A DNA stretch of 64,000 nt, from NCBI GenBank assembly GCA_051453625.1, contig JBOZIK010000001.1:199500009-199564008 (forward strand), given 5' to 3'. The DNA is from Welwitschia mirabilis (lineage: Eukaryota; Gnetophyta; Gnetopsida; Welwitschiales). Of this stretch, positions 46,071 to 58,257 are shown piece by piece. The translations under genes were made by a program, and so were the position numbers. The notes below the pieces were generated by a model that worked only from the letters and a program-made list of their open reading frames with translations, ran no database searches and was not told the origin of the DNA. Position 1 is the first letter of the stretch. Each line of letters opens with the position of its first letter.

Positions 46071-48119
46071 TGAGGATCATTAAACTTAGAGGGAAGGGGT
46101 GAATGAGTTTCACCAAATAAAATTTTAAAATAAATAATAGAATAAAAAAGAATAATAAAAATACCTTATCAAGATAACATGGTTTCCTAACCTAGGTAAG
46201 TTCATACATAGAAGGTAGCTTCTACTCACACCTCTGAATATTATTGACCTATAAGAAAATAGTGGTTTTCTAGTGCATAACCAACCTTACATCAAGTTAG
46301 AGTCTTCTTGCAAGGTATTATTTTCTTTCTTATAGGAAAATAAGTGATTTTCACAAGTGCACCACGAACCTTATAATAATGTAAATCTTCTCACAAGGTA
46401 GCACTCTTTTTCCTATAACAAATAGTGGTTTTCATAGGAACATCACAAATCTTACAACAATGAGAATCTTCTTGCAAGATAGTACTCTCTTCCCTATAAG
46501 GAAATAGTTATTTTCATAGGCACAACACAAACATTATAATAAATTAGTGTTCATATGCANNNNNNNNNNNNNNNNNNNNNNNNNNNNNNNNNNNNNNNNN
46601 NNNNNNNNNNNNNNNNNNNNNNNNNNNNNNNNNNNNNNNNNNNNNNNNNNNNNNNNNNNNNNNNNNNNNNNNNNNNNNNNNNNNNNNNNNNNNNNNNNNN
46701 NNNNNNNNNNNNNNNNNNNNNNNNNNNNNNNNNNNNNNNNNNNNNNNNNNNNNNNNNNNNNNNNNNNNNNNNNNNNNNNNNNNNNNNNNNNNNNNNNNNN
46801 NNNNNNNNNNNNNNNNNNNNNNNNNNNNNNNNNNNNNNNNNNNNNNNNNNNNNNNNNNNNNNNNNNNNNNNNNNNNNNNNNNNNNNNNNNNNNNNNNNNN
46901 NNNNNNNNNNNNNNNNNNNNNNNNNNNNNNNNNNNNNNNNNNNNNNNNNNNNNNNNNNNNNNNNNNNNNNNNNNNNNNNNNNNNNNNNNNNNNNNNNNNN
47001 NNNNNNNNNNNNNNNNNNNNNNNNNNNNNNNNNNNNNNNNNNNNNNNNNNNNNNNNNNNNNNNNNNNNNNNNNNNNNNNNNNNNNNNNNNNNNNNNNNNN
47101 NNNNNNNNNNNNNNNNNNNNNNNNNNNNNNNNNNNNNNNNNNNNNNNNNNNNNNNNNNNNNNNNNNNNNNNNNNNNNNNNNNNNNNNNNNNNNNNNNNNN
47201 NNNCACAACAATAAGTCTAAAGATGTAGCTTTGAAGAGACTTGATTTCCCTATTGTTGTCATTGTCATGAGTGCAAATGAATTATGCAATAATGTATGAC
47301 CTAAGAGTGAATGATGTAGGCAATGCAAGGTCCTTAGCAAATGATGTATTTTGTCCTTTATGCGAAGTTCCTTTCATCCATGTGATCATTATTTTATTCT
47401 TGATTTGATTGTTGTGTGCTAAAAGTTTAGAATCTGTGTTTTCGTTGAAGTGCCAAGTTCTTGTATTTATTTCATAATATTGAGTCTTTATATGATCAAA
47501 GAAGGTCTAGCTGTTTAAGCTTGAAAGATAGCCGTTTGACTTTTAACCACTGTGCAATGAACAAAAAATGTCTAGGCATTGGGTGCTATCTTAAATTTTC
47601 ATTAACATGAACTTTAGTCTAAGATGTCTTCATATTTGTAGACATCTATTGACAATCAAATGTATTCACCTTGTAAACATCTTTAGTGAAATTATCTGGA
47701 TTTTGATGAAACTTGCTTTGTGTAATTATTGGGCTTACATGATCATGAATTAATGATGTATAAGTTGATAACTCACCCAAAACATAAGATGTTAGTAAAA
47801 ATCCAAATTGACTCTATTACTTGTTGTGACTTAGTATAGACATCTTTAGACATGTAGATGTATTTAAGCCTGTGTTCTAAATTATGGTACACCCAAGATG
47901 TCTTCAATTTCTTAGACATCTTTACTAGAGATGTCTTCTAGATTTTTCAAACAACTAGTTTTGCAATTTATTAACTAATCTTTTCTGTGAGATATTGACT
48001 TTGAAGATCCATCATTGCCTAATGCTTATTAAGATCTAATGTTCTCTTTGCAATGATTTAGTTATATAAAGACATAAAATATTTAACAAGTGAAATACTT
48101 AAAACTAGATTTACAAACA
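46071..48119 (-). repeat. Copia-II 5' LTR
   Basis: TGAGGATCATTA ... GATTTACAAACA on +. The nominal length of 2,049 bp includes 644 N. Subrepeats of ~80 bp at 46297-46545 and GATGTC motifs at 47620-47945 mirror the left LTR. Confidence 0.88.
46560..47203. other. Assembly gap (644 N), oversized
   Basis: In the paired LTR the sequence between the same two flanking points (about 40057 to 40172) is only ~116 bp. The gap is either over-estimated or hides an insertion. Confidence 0.75.
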
Positions 48120-48124
48120 AATAC
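48120..48124. repeat. Target-site duplication of Copia-II, right
   Basis: AATAC, copy of 39563-39567. Confidence 0.88.
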
Positions 48125-48212
48125 ATTATGTATTCTCTTGGATTAATCTATCTCATTTGAATTGATATAATATGATTACACTAATGAGATTTGTTAAGTT
48201 TTGGACATCATC

Positions 48213-48226
48213 AAAAATGGGGAGAT
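48213..48226 (+). other. Copia-I polypurine tract
   Basis: AAAAATGGGGAGAT directly before the LTR start TGTTAG. The preceding GGACATCATC is typical of Sirevirus-like 3' ends. Confidence 0.85.
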
Positions 48227-49791
48227 TGTTAGTAAAAATCTAGTTTTGATGATTCCAATTCTCAAATATATTATGCTATTGTATAAATAGGTCAAATTGG
48301 AGAATACCATATCATGAAAAGCATCAATCCAAGCTATACCTTAAAGTTCATAATACACAAAAACTTTAGGTGAGATTTCACAAATGCCAAATCTCAATTA
48401 TTAGAAAGATGTCTACACAATTGAAGACATCTATTGAAAAGACACTTACAAATTGAAATACATCTATTGGAAATACATCTGTATAATCAAAGGCATGTAT
48501 GCTAAACTAGATTTTAATCACAGAGAAAGACATCTATCTTGACAAAGATGTCTACACTAAAGCAAGTACCTGACATAGGGAAAAAACATCTATTATGTTA
48601 AATATGTCTATGCTACTTTGATTATCAAAAGATGTCCACATAATTAAAGACATCTATACTAAACTAAAAGAGGTAAAGAGATAAAATATATTTTAATGAA
48701 TTATCTACATCCCAAGGAAGTAATTAGATTTTACATCTTGGATCCATGATCACTAAGGATTAGAAGAACTATAGTTTACAATTCATCAAAATCTAGGTAG
48801 TTTAACCAAGACGTATTCCATGTTGAAGATGTCTACCTGACAAGAGACATCTATCATGTTAAAGAAATCCATTCTAAAAGTTTATAGAAAAATGAAATAG
48901 CCATTGCACACCTAATTCCCAGCCACTTGCATCAATTACATAGTTATTATATACTTTCAAACATCTATTTCCCTAAGGCAATAACTTGAAAGGCACCACA
49001 AGTATAAAGGGGATATAGTAAAAAGAAGAAACTATGACTTGATGAACACACATACACATGAATGCATAAGTAATTAGTTTTATTCATGAATATTTCAAGC
49101 TATTCTTTACAAAGGACTATTAAGTGTCTACATCATTTGATTATTGATTTGTACAACACTGCATCACTCTGATCTTTGGGACTCATGAGTGATAACAACA
49201 AGAAATAATTCAAGTTCTTCATCAAAGACGCATCATTTCAGGCTTGTTGTTTCATTTATTATCTTTATTTATTAGAACTTAAATTATAAGACTATCAAAT
49301 TTTTAAATACTCTCATTATAGTCTATCTCTTATTATCAAACATAAGATTTCTTAATAATGTTTTCATATTATAAGGTAACCCTTGTTTGGGTGTGCTTCT
49401 CTAAGTGCTTCAAAGCACATTTCTGTTATTGTTTTGTTTAATATCCTTGAGGGGAAGAGAGTGCTACCTTGAGAGGAGCATATTAGTTTTGTGAGTGTTT
49501 ATGAGCACATTAATCTTAATTTATTCGATATCCATGAGGGGAAGAGAGTTCTACCCTGAGAGGAGCATCTCAATTATATGTAAGATTGATGGTGCACCAA
49601 ATCCATTATTTTTACAGGTTAAGAATATCCATAGGTATGAGAGGAAGCTATCCTCTATGTATGAATGTACCAAGGTTGGGGAACCATGTTAAATCTAGTA
49701 AGATATTTATTATATAATTTTAATTTATATTTAGCAAGATTATTTTTAGTAGATCTCATTCACCCCTCCCCTATGAGTTCAATGATCCTTA
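48227..49791 (+). repeat. Copia-I 3' LTR
   Basis: ~1,565 bp from TGTTAGTAAAAATC to about GATCCTTA; the canonical CA end has decayed. It is inverted relative to the Copia-II LTRs and homologous to them: CACCCCTCCCCTATGAG near 49761 mirrors GAGGGGTGAA at 39591. TATA box TATAAATAG at 48282-48290. Rich in GATGTCT/AGACATCT (48398-48870), with ~80-bp subrepeats at 49395-49625. Confidence 0.82.
48282..48290 (+). promoter_or_regulatory. LTR TATA box (Copia-I)
   Basis: TATAAATAG, 55 bp into the LTR, upstream of the GATGTC-rich part. Confidence 0.5.
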
Positions 49792-51230
49792 TTTTAATAC
49801 ATAAAGTTGTTTGCTTTTAATTTCAAGTTATAAGTTACTTTATACTTGGAATGCTTAGGCAACAAATTAACTATTAATATTTATTTCATTTGAGTGAATT
49901 TTTTAATTACTTGGTCTAGTATTTTAATTTTATGGGTCTTCAGTACCGATGTCCTTACTTTCTATTATTGTTTTAAGGCTATGAAATAGCAAATGGCAAT
50001 TGAGTTTACCATCACTCATATGGTAAATGAAATAACGTCACCATGATTTGAGTGAAATATTTGATGGTTTTAAGTGCATTAAAGAGAAATCATTGGATAA
50101 GATTAGAATGAAGGATTTTTGGAGAATGAATTAGTAAAACCTTGGAATTATCTTGCTTTTCTCCTGTTTAAAGTTGAAGTCTTAATTAAAACTATTTCAA
50201 CTCTCTTTTATCTTTTATTTTTCTTAATTTATAACTTGGATTAAGTAAGAGTCAGTATAAAATTTTAAAAGCTACAATTATCCAAGTGGAAAGAATGATA
50301 CCGAGTATAAAATCAGTTACATCCACTCCATTGTAAAACACAATCATGAAGATAACAATAAAAATATAGGAACTTTTCATCTAATCCACAATTTTAACAT
50401 GGACATAGTAGAGGTTGAGTATAAAAATATTTCTTACCTATGCTCTTATTATATATCTTTGAAAAACTCCAAAATATTTAGCTGTAAGTTGAAGGAAATG
50501 GTGTGTAGAAGATATGGAACAAAGAGCCATGTGAAATCATAATGTAAAATAATATAATGCCAAAACTATAAAAATTTTAAACATGCAGTAGAAGTATGTA
50601 AAATTGAAAAAGATAGAGAGGATTTTCAAGGGGTTATCTAAAGGAGAAAAGTGGATATAATAGTAAAACTAAGTTGACTGGAGCATCTAGCTAGAGCCAA
50701 ATAACATAGTCTAATGGAATTCCCTAATGAAACAAAACTATAAAAATAAAAGAAAATCCTTACTATAAAATAAAATTTCTCCTTTGGATAGCACTAAGTC
50801 TAAGAACTTAGAGTTAGACTTAGATTATATAAGTGAAGAACTAAAGTAGATAAAGAAACTAAAAAGATCATTAATAGTGCATAGATTACAGAAGTGATCT
50901 ATGAAAAATATGATAAATAGATTCCAAAAAACCCTTGTGAATATGTTAGTAAAATCAATTAAGAATAAAAATAAATGAATATCTAATGATAGAATATTAG
51001 AGACATGCAAAGTGCCTCAAAGATTAAAGCATTAGAAGAATGAATTCAAACTCATAATGTAAAAATAATCTATCTTTAGAAGACCAAAATGTAGAAGGTA
51101 GATGATCTCAATAAATTTAGGAACAAATTGAATGTAGAATGGATTCTTAGATATGGTAGAGTAAGGATTTTATTGATGCTAATTAAGAAAAACTACGAAT
51201 ATAAAAGAATAGAAATAAATAGTTTAAATT
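49792..51230 (+). other. Decayed DNA with gag zinc-knuckle traces
   Basis: No intact gene. Near 50500-50600 the + strand reads VCRRYGTKSHVKS then CQNYKNFKHAVEVC. This resembles two retroelement CCHC knuckles with changed Cys residues and suggests another old gag. The rest is AT-rich with no motif. Confidence 0.4.
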
Positions 51231-51450
51231 AGATAATATCCTTTGGTGGATGCATTCTAATTCATATTTGTATCCTCTGTACGAAATGCAAAGAAAGAAT
51301 TAACAAGTAAAGAAAAACACAAACTTTTTTCCTAAAATAGTATTTTATTCTTCTTATCCTTTACAAATAACAAAGCTTGTTTTTATAGGTAAGCATATCT
51401 AACTAGGTTTTCACTAGAGTTTCTATCTTCTCTAAGCATAGTACCATGAG

Positions 51451-52067
51451 NNNNNNNNNNNNNNNNNNNNNNNNNNNNNNNNNNNNNNNNNNNNNNNNNN
51501 NNNNNNNNNNNNNNNNNNNNNNNNNNNNNNNNNNNNNNNNNNNNNNNNNNNNNNNNNNNNNNNNNNNNNNNNNNNNNNNNNNNNNNNNNNNNNNNNNNNN
51601 NNNNNNNNNNNNNNNNNNNNNNNNNNNNNNNNNNNNNNNNNNNNNNNNNNNNNNNNNNNNNNNNNNNNNNNNNNNNNNNNNNNNNNNNNNNNNNNNNNNN
51701 NNNNNNNNNNNNNNNNNNNNNNNNNNNNNNNNNNNNNNNNNNNNNNNNNNNNNNNNNNNNNNNNNNNNNNNNNNNNNNNNNNNNNNNNNNNNNNNNNNNN
51801 NNNNNNNNNNNNNNNNNNNNNNNNNNNNNNNNNNNNNNNNNNNNNNNNNNNNNNNNNNNNNNNNNNNNNNNNNNNNNNNNNNNNNNNNNNNNNNNNNNNN
51901 NNNNNNNNNNNNNNNNNNNNNNNNNNNNNNNNNNNNNNNNNNNNNNNNNNNNNNNNNNNNNNNNNNNNNNNNNNNNNNNNNNNNNNNNNNNNNNNNNNNN
52001 NNNNNNNNNNNNNNNNNNNNNNNNNNNNNNNNNNNNNNNNNNNNNNNNNNNNNNNNNNNNNNNNNNN
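51451..52067. other. Assembly gap (617 N) with identical flanks
   Basis: The 41 bp before the gap (51410-51450, TTCACTAGAGTTTCTATC...) are repeated exactly after it (52068-52108). This is most likely an unmerged overlap. Confidence 0.85.
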
Positions 52068-53279
52068 TTCACTAGAGTTTCTATCTTCTCTAAGCATAGT
52101 ACCATGAGGGGAGTTATTAGTTCCCTAGTAATCCTCCATTTAATGTGGAAATACACCCTCTTCTATGGAAGATAGAGGACACAGAGGAAAATCATAGGAA
52201 TGTAGCCTATCATAAAACCTCCTAAAAGGAGTTGTGATGTAAGGGAACTACTTTACAAAGAAGTAGTTAGATTTTTCTACACATCTAGTAGCAATAAAAT
52301 TCATGCATTACACTTCCTATAATGCTAGGCAAAATTGTATTACAAATTTCATAGCACTAGAAAAAGCTCTACTATAAATCTTATAGTGCTATAATTGAGA
52401 AAGAATTTTCATAGTAACTCAAAAAGTTAAATAAATCTTAATATCTATAACATAAAAAGTTACATTAACTCATGAACAATATTATCTTAGATTGGAGTAA
52501 TAAAACTTTTCTTGATTAAGTGATTTAGTCAGGGTATCAATAGTTTATTCTATATTTGGATAACATACTGGTATAGTTACTTCTTACGATATAAGTTACT
52601 TGATTTTATAAATTCCAACACAAAATTATTTTATATTATTATGGTGAAATGGATATTTTGCTATGCATATAGTAAATTTAATATCAATGAAAAGCTCAAT
52701 TATTTTTACTTACTTTAAGTTCATTACTTCTAGAAAATCATTTTATTTCATCATAGGATTTTGATGCAGCTATATGTTTTCTTCTCTACAAAATCGAGCT
52801 ATTACTTTCTGAGCTTAGATTGTTAAGACAAAGTGATTCTCCTAAAAACACAACATATTATAATGTTGATTAGAAAGTTTATAAGTATCCAAAAAATTCT
52901 AACTTAAAGTATGCCTTTAGAAAAAAATAAGAGTTATTTTTGTATATAAGACCTAAGTCTTTTATATTTTTCAAGTTCTTAGTACTTTCATTTCAACATT
53001 TAGATGAATAACCTTTAATACATGAAGATATCTACACAAGACATTAATCACATATGAGATATCATATCTAGCACTAATAATATAAATGCGACTACCAACT
53101 ATTCTTTTATATTTAGTTTTATTTATTAATTTCAAGTGTTCATCAGCATTAATTTTACATTTCCTTCTAAAGGTATAATATATTCTTTAAAATTTTTCAA
53201 TACAAATTTCTAAATCAAGTCTTCAATTTACTTCTTTAAGTTAGAAATATTTCATTCTTTTTTTGCTCAATTTCTACAT

Positions 53280-54150
53280 TAGGTAAAATCTAACTAATTC
53301 TAGATTATAAATTCTAAATGCCTTAAATTAATATTTGTATAACTCACATCCACTTCATCACCACTAGTTATTAACATGCCATCTATATAAATGACTATAT
53401 ATGTATATTTGTTTCTATTATATTTAATGACTAATATGACATCTACATCCTAATAGTCATATAACTTAAATCCAATTATACTTAAGTAACTAGTTAGTTT
53501 AGTTTACCATGCATTCAGAGCTTGCTTTAGCCCATATAGTAGCTTAATTAGTTTACACACTTGTTGTTGCTTACCTTTTACTTTAAAACCCTTTGGTTGC
53601 CTCCTNNNNNNNNNNNNNNNNNNNNNNNNNNNNNNNNNNNNNNNNNNNNNNNNNNNNNNNNNNNNNNNNNNNNNNNNNNNNNNNNNNNNNNNNNNNNNNN
53701 NNNNNCTTTTACTTTAAAACCCTTTGGTTGCCTCCTAAATATTTCTTCTTTGAGATCTTCATTAGGAAATATAATCTTAATATCTAAATAGTGCATATTT
53801 ATTTCTTCTAAGCTATTAAGGAAATCATAGTTCTAATGTAGCTCATTTAGCTATCAGTGCAAAGATTTTATTATAGTCTAGTACTTTTCTTTGTCATAGG
53901 CCTATAGTAACAAGTTAAGCTTTGTAACATTCAAAGATGTTATCACATTTATACTTATTATGAAAAATCCATTTTTTAGGCAATGTAGTGAAACCTAATA
54001 AAAGATTAACCAACTTCCATGTATTATTTTACATAAGTGTATTATATTCTTTTTTCATGGTTTGTATGTAATAATCATGTAAAATGGTATCTTTAAAAGA
54101 GGTTGATTCATCATCAAAACTAAAGATAAATCTTATTATCATCATAAAGA
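53280..54150 (-). pseudogene. Copia-III reverse transcriptase
   Basis: FPNEDLKEEIFRRQPKGFKV (right of the gap at 53606-53705) matches the Copia RT block 'F-L-N-G-x-L-x-EE-(V/I)-x-x-x-QP-x-GF'. The catalytic box in IVIYIDGMLITSG reads YIDG (53378-53389) instead of YVDD, so the second Asp is lost. The 31 bp on each side of the 100-N gap are identical, which duplicates part of this domain artificially. Confidence 0.78.
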
Positions 54151-54569
54151 GATGTATGGGGTCTCTTATTAGTTCTAATTTTTATCCTTTCGTTATCATG
54201 AATGTCTTGTAGAGTATATTTTAATTAAATATTTTTTTTCATCTTTGGGAGAGATTAACATTCTTGCTAGGATAATCCAATGAATTTCTATTAGAACTTT
54301 GTTTGAATATGCTGTGCATATTAATAGGCTTAATTCATCTAGGTTGTATTATGGAAAAATAATTTTGACTAGAAGAAAATAATAAAATGTAATTGGTGGA
54401 CATATCTTCCCACTCAATTATAAGACATTAAGCATTCAACATTTGCACAAGAAGAGAGGAAGAACAAATCATAGAGAGATCAAGCTACGAAACATTTTTA
54501 AGATTTTAGAATAGATTACATCATCAAAAATAATAATCTTATAATGCTTAAGAATGTATATGCGATATC

Positions 54570-55150
54570 CATTTTAACTAGGGGATATCCCATAAAGATG
54601 CCAATACAAGCATGTGCACCAAGCTTGTCATGATATTTATTAGGAATATGAACATGCTAATTACATTCAAACACTTTTTCAAAAGGAAAATTCCCTTTTT
54701 AGAAGCATGGTTAGTATGATTGTTAAGATAGGACATCATACTAATAGCTTCATCCCACAAGTAGGACCTGCATCCATTATAGTACATCATTAAATATGCC
54801 ATATCCATGATGATCTAATTGAATTGTCTAGTGATTCCATTATATTGAGGTATTCCTGGGAATATCTGTACATAACAAATGTATTCTAAAGGGAAAAAGC
54901 CCTTTAATTAAGTTAATCTATATTATTCTTCATTATCAAAATAAAAATCTTTAATCTTGTTACTGGTTTTATTTTCCACTTTTCTTTAAAATAATAAAAT
55001 ATTTAAAGAAAGAGATTTAGATTTCATAAAATACACTTAAGAAATACACAAAAAATAATCTATGAAAGATATGAAGTAGTAATATCCCTAAGGTGTAGGG
55101 ACTAGCATAAGACCAGATAGATCACTATGAATGAGTAAAAGCTTGTAATC
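54570..55150 (-). pseudogene. Copia-III integrase
   Basis: LLIHSDLSGLMLVPTP and YYYFISFIDYF match the Copia integrase core start ('L-x-H-x-D-x-x-G-P-M ... F-x-x-F-(I/V)-DD-(F/Y)'). At 54808-54578, MDMAYLMMYYNGCRSYLWDE and AISMMSYLNNH match the later 'A-x-x-M-L ... W-x-EA-x-x-x-A-x-Y-x-x-N-R' block. Multiple stops. Confidence 0.75.
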
Positions 55151-56500
55151 AATGCATTACTTACTAGGAGAAAAGCATTGTCATGTTGCTTTATCCATTA
55201 TACATGATTTTCATTAAGGAAAACCATATAAAACAGAGGGTAGAAGCTGTTATCGAGTCTTTTGTGTTACAGTCAATGAATAAAAACTATGATGACTTAA
55301 GTAAGTATGCCATAGAAGTGATGGGAAAGTTTATTCTTGTGAATTACGACATGCAATTTCACACATACTAACACATCCTTGAAGATGCATCGTTTTTTCA
55401 TCCATGTAGTCCTTCATGACAAGATTAGGAGAGGCATACAAAATATCAATAGAATCCTTTATTATAGAGAGAAAAAAATCTTCTTTGGCTAATGTGAAAA
55501 GAAAGAAAAAAAATGTAGCCTCAAAAAGGGAACATACAAAACATGAGAAAGCATTTATTATGAGGGAAAGTAATTGGAAAGTGATTTTTTGATAATATTT
55601 CATAGGAAATGGAGTTATCTCAATTAAATAAACTTGATTAGACTACACTATGAAGTCATTAAAATAATTAAACCTATTCATCCTATGCTGCTTTACATTC
55701 ATATCTAGAATCTAATATTTGTCATGAGGTATGTTTTCACTAATACATACAAAATGATGATTTTAAAACATGGCATTAGATTCTTAGTATTCAGCATTAT
55801 CTAGTGTAATAAAATCATCTATAACTACATTTGTCTTAGAAGTAGATTTAATTTTATCTAAAGAGATCTAATAATAATTTGTAGTATGGTCTTGTTTTTG
55901 ACGTCAAGGACACTAGTGTATATTCTTCTTTAAAGTAGTATTATTCTAATATGGTTACTTCTTTGATTGAGGCTGATAGTATTAAATAGGTTAAGCTACT
56001 TACTTTTTCTAATGAGCCTTATCCTTTTTATGATGTTTGACATTATAAGGACATTTTCTTAAGAGTATTTATTGGAATGTGATCCACTATGAGGATGTAA
56101 CACTTTAAATGTAGCTTTAAAATAAGAGGTACTGATAAAGTTGAGTTATGCTTTAGAAATTATAAGATTCTTACTGAGTGTATTAAAGATCATTGTGGTA
56201 GTTTCCTACTACCATGTAATGAAATAATGTAGCTATGCACGAATGGATGCTAATCAAGTTGACATAGTGCATGTAAATGTGGCTTTTTGGGTTAATTTTA
56301 GCAACCTTCATGTTAATATTAGTCATTTTTATAATTGGCTATCACATCTTCCCTTTCTTATAATGAAAAATATTCATATTTATAGTGATATTGGGAAGCT
56401 CTAAATCTTTCTTAAATAGAATGTGTTTTATAATGTGATGCACTTAGTATAGTTGATTCCTTTATGATCTACCAACTTTTTATGTTATGAAGCAATATTG
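55151..56500 (-). pseudogene. Copia-III gag region
   Basis: Near 56480-56390 the minus strand reads LVDHKGINYTKCIT then NTFYLRKI, like the Copia gag start 'L-x-G-x-N-Y-x-x-W ... L-x-x-x-L'. Near 56100-56065 a CCHC-like string CYHPHSGSHSNKYS appears after a one-base correction. No continuous frame remains. Confidence 0.4.
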
Positions 56501-58257
56501 TAGAGAAGAATGATATTTATTAAAGAAATCAATGTCGAAACCTGCAATGTCCACTTTTAAATTTCCAGAAAGTTTAATGTTATGTTATTATCCAAATGTG
56601 ATACCTCAAAATTGACAGTTAAAAACTTCAAACTCGTCGCTCTGATACGAAATTGTAATATCCACAATTCTATAGCTAAAAGCTTTATGTAGCTCTAATA
56701 CCAAATTGTAATGACCTAAAAATTTTACTCTACTTAAAATCTTATTTATGCTTTAATATAATTGTGTTAAGACCAATTTTATTTAATCATTAAAAAAATT
56801 ACTTAAGTTATTTAGACTATTTTATGTTGTTAGTGCATCAAATAATAATAGTGATTTAAAATGTTTAAAAATGACAAAATAGAATGTGTTTTTGATTGGA
56901 AACACCATGTTTTTACCTTAAAGGACATGCATTAAGCTAAATTATTGAAAAAAACAATTATCAATTTACGTTTAAGCCACTTTTACATAACAAAAATAAC
57001 AATAATTCAAAATGGTAATTGAAAACATCTAAAAATGATAAAATGGAGTACATTTTTGCCTAGAAACATCTAGGTTTTACCTTAAAGGGCATGAATTAAG
57101 CTTTTATTTACAAAAATACTATCATAAAGTTATCTTTTAAACCATTTCACTTTTAATGAATGCAAGGATGATTGTTAATTTAGATAAGGAGAAAGGAAAC
57201 GTGTCTTAAGAAATATGTTCTTGTGTTTTCAAGCAGTGCATTTCTAAAACATTTTATTTTCATTATATGCATGATTACAAAGCGTTTTATATGACAGTAC
57301 TCAATATATTACAAGCATTTGACATTTGAATCATCATTTATTGGATTTATTGATAGATTTCACCACTTGACATTAACAATGTTATCTATTGTAATAGCAT
57401 TTTGAAAAAACTGCAAATGCAAATTTATTGATGCATTTTTAATTGGGTGCTCAAATGATTTGCCTTTCCATCACTAATGCAATTCTAATAGCATTTTTTT
57501 TAACATGTACAAACGCGATTCTCTTCTTTTCTACTGCTAACACAATTCAACAAATACATTTTTTTGCTTATGGTGTTTTCAAACATTGTCTTATTCTACA
57601 TTTTCAATGGAGAAAGAGACCAAGTTGAGGAAGAGAGAAAGCCTTAAAATACACAATGCATGGAAAAAGTGAGAAAACAATGTGTAGAGCCTAAAACTCA
57701 AATAGGATATTGTATTCATATGCTTTACTTGATTATTTCATTCCTTATCTAAAATCCATTGGAAACAAAAGGATAGCCATGATATGGATTCTAAAAGCAT
57801 AATTGGAAAGAAAAACGCCTGAAAATGGACTAAGCCTATATAAAAAAGAGGGAAATAGTTGTTTTCAAGCCTACATTTCTGTAAGGCATGAGAGATGTTT
57901 TAGTGTTTGAGAGACATGAGGCATTTAAGGAAGTAGATATACTGCACACCATGACATGTTGTTTTCCCTTTATAGATGCAAGTCAACTCATGTTAAAATG
58001 TTTAATAATTTGTTTTAGATTTCGTCATATGCTTAGTTGGTTATTAGATTGTTATTAGGATAGAACGGTGAAATATGAAAGGTTAACAGATCAAGTCTCA
58101 CTAATGTTGTTTTTATTATTTTTCATTATGTAAAAGATTCCTCATAATATTATACTACAATATCAGGTCTACTTAAATCCTAGCTAAAGATTGTATACTA
58201 AAATCTTCATACATTTATGTCGAAGTTCTTCATATATAAATAAAAAATAGGCCTCAG

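Larger units (their letters stand above)
39568..48119 (-). mobile_element. Copia-II, nested in Copia-I
   Basis: Minus-strand Copia element with both LTRs, PBS and PPT, bounded by the 5-bp TSD AATAC. 5' LTR 46071-48119 (including 644 N), interior 40858-46070, 3' LTR 39568-40857. It is the same family as Copia-I: the PPT/LTR junction (GGGAGAT|TGTTGG here, GGGAGAT|TGTTAG there) and LTR repeats match. The two LTRs differ at many sites, so the insertion is old, and the host copy Copia-I is older still. Pol is less degraded than in Copia-I but still has stops. Confidence 0.9.
31440..49791 (+). mobile_element. Copia-I, nested and decayed, Sirevirus-like
   Basis: A + strand Ty1/copia element read as: gag remnant, pre-integrase, integrase, RT, RNase H (stop 36764-36766), ~2.8 kb post-pol region with an extra ORF, PPT (48213-48226) and 3' LTR (48227-49791). 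It is split by a solo LTR (33097-34872) and by Copia-II (39568-48119); both insertions have target-site duplications. The extra post-pol ORF and close relation to Copia-II, whose gag has a coiled coil, point to a Sirevirus-type lineage (inference). The 5' LTR was not found. Confidence 0.82.
51231..56500 (-). mobile_element. Copia-III, decayed
   Basis: Minus-strand Copia element read right to left: gag start (~56480), zinc knuckle (~56100), integrase (55150-54570), RT (~54150-53280) and RNase H region, then a probable 3' LTR (~51240-52300) with a TATA box on the minus strand (CTATAAAAAC, ~51376-51390). The LTR edges could not be fixed and no TSD was found. Its 5' LTR is absent to the right of 56500 because element B/C begins at 56543. 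It is distinct in sequence from Copia-I and -II. Confidence 0.7.

Noticed and set aside
46071-49791. A single large DNA transposon with long terminal inverted repeats
   Set aside because: The inverted repeats are explained by two oppositely oriented Copia LTRs, each with its own PPT or PBS, and by the AATAC TSD of Copia-II.
55183-55371. 62-codon + strand frame (MLLYPLYMIFIKEN)
   Set aside because: It lies antisense to the Copia-III gag/integrase region and has no recognisable domain.
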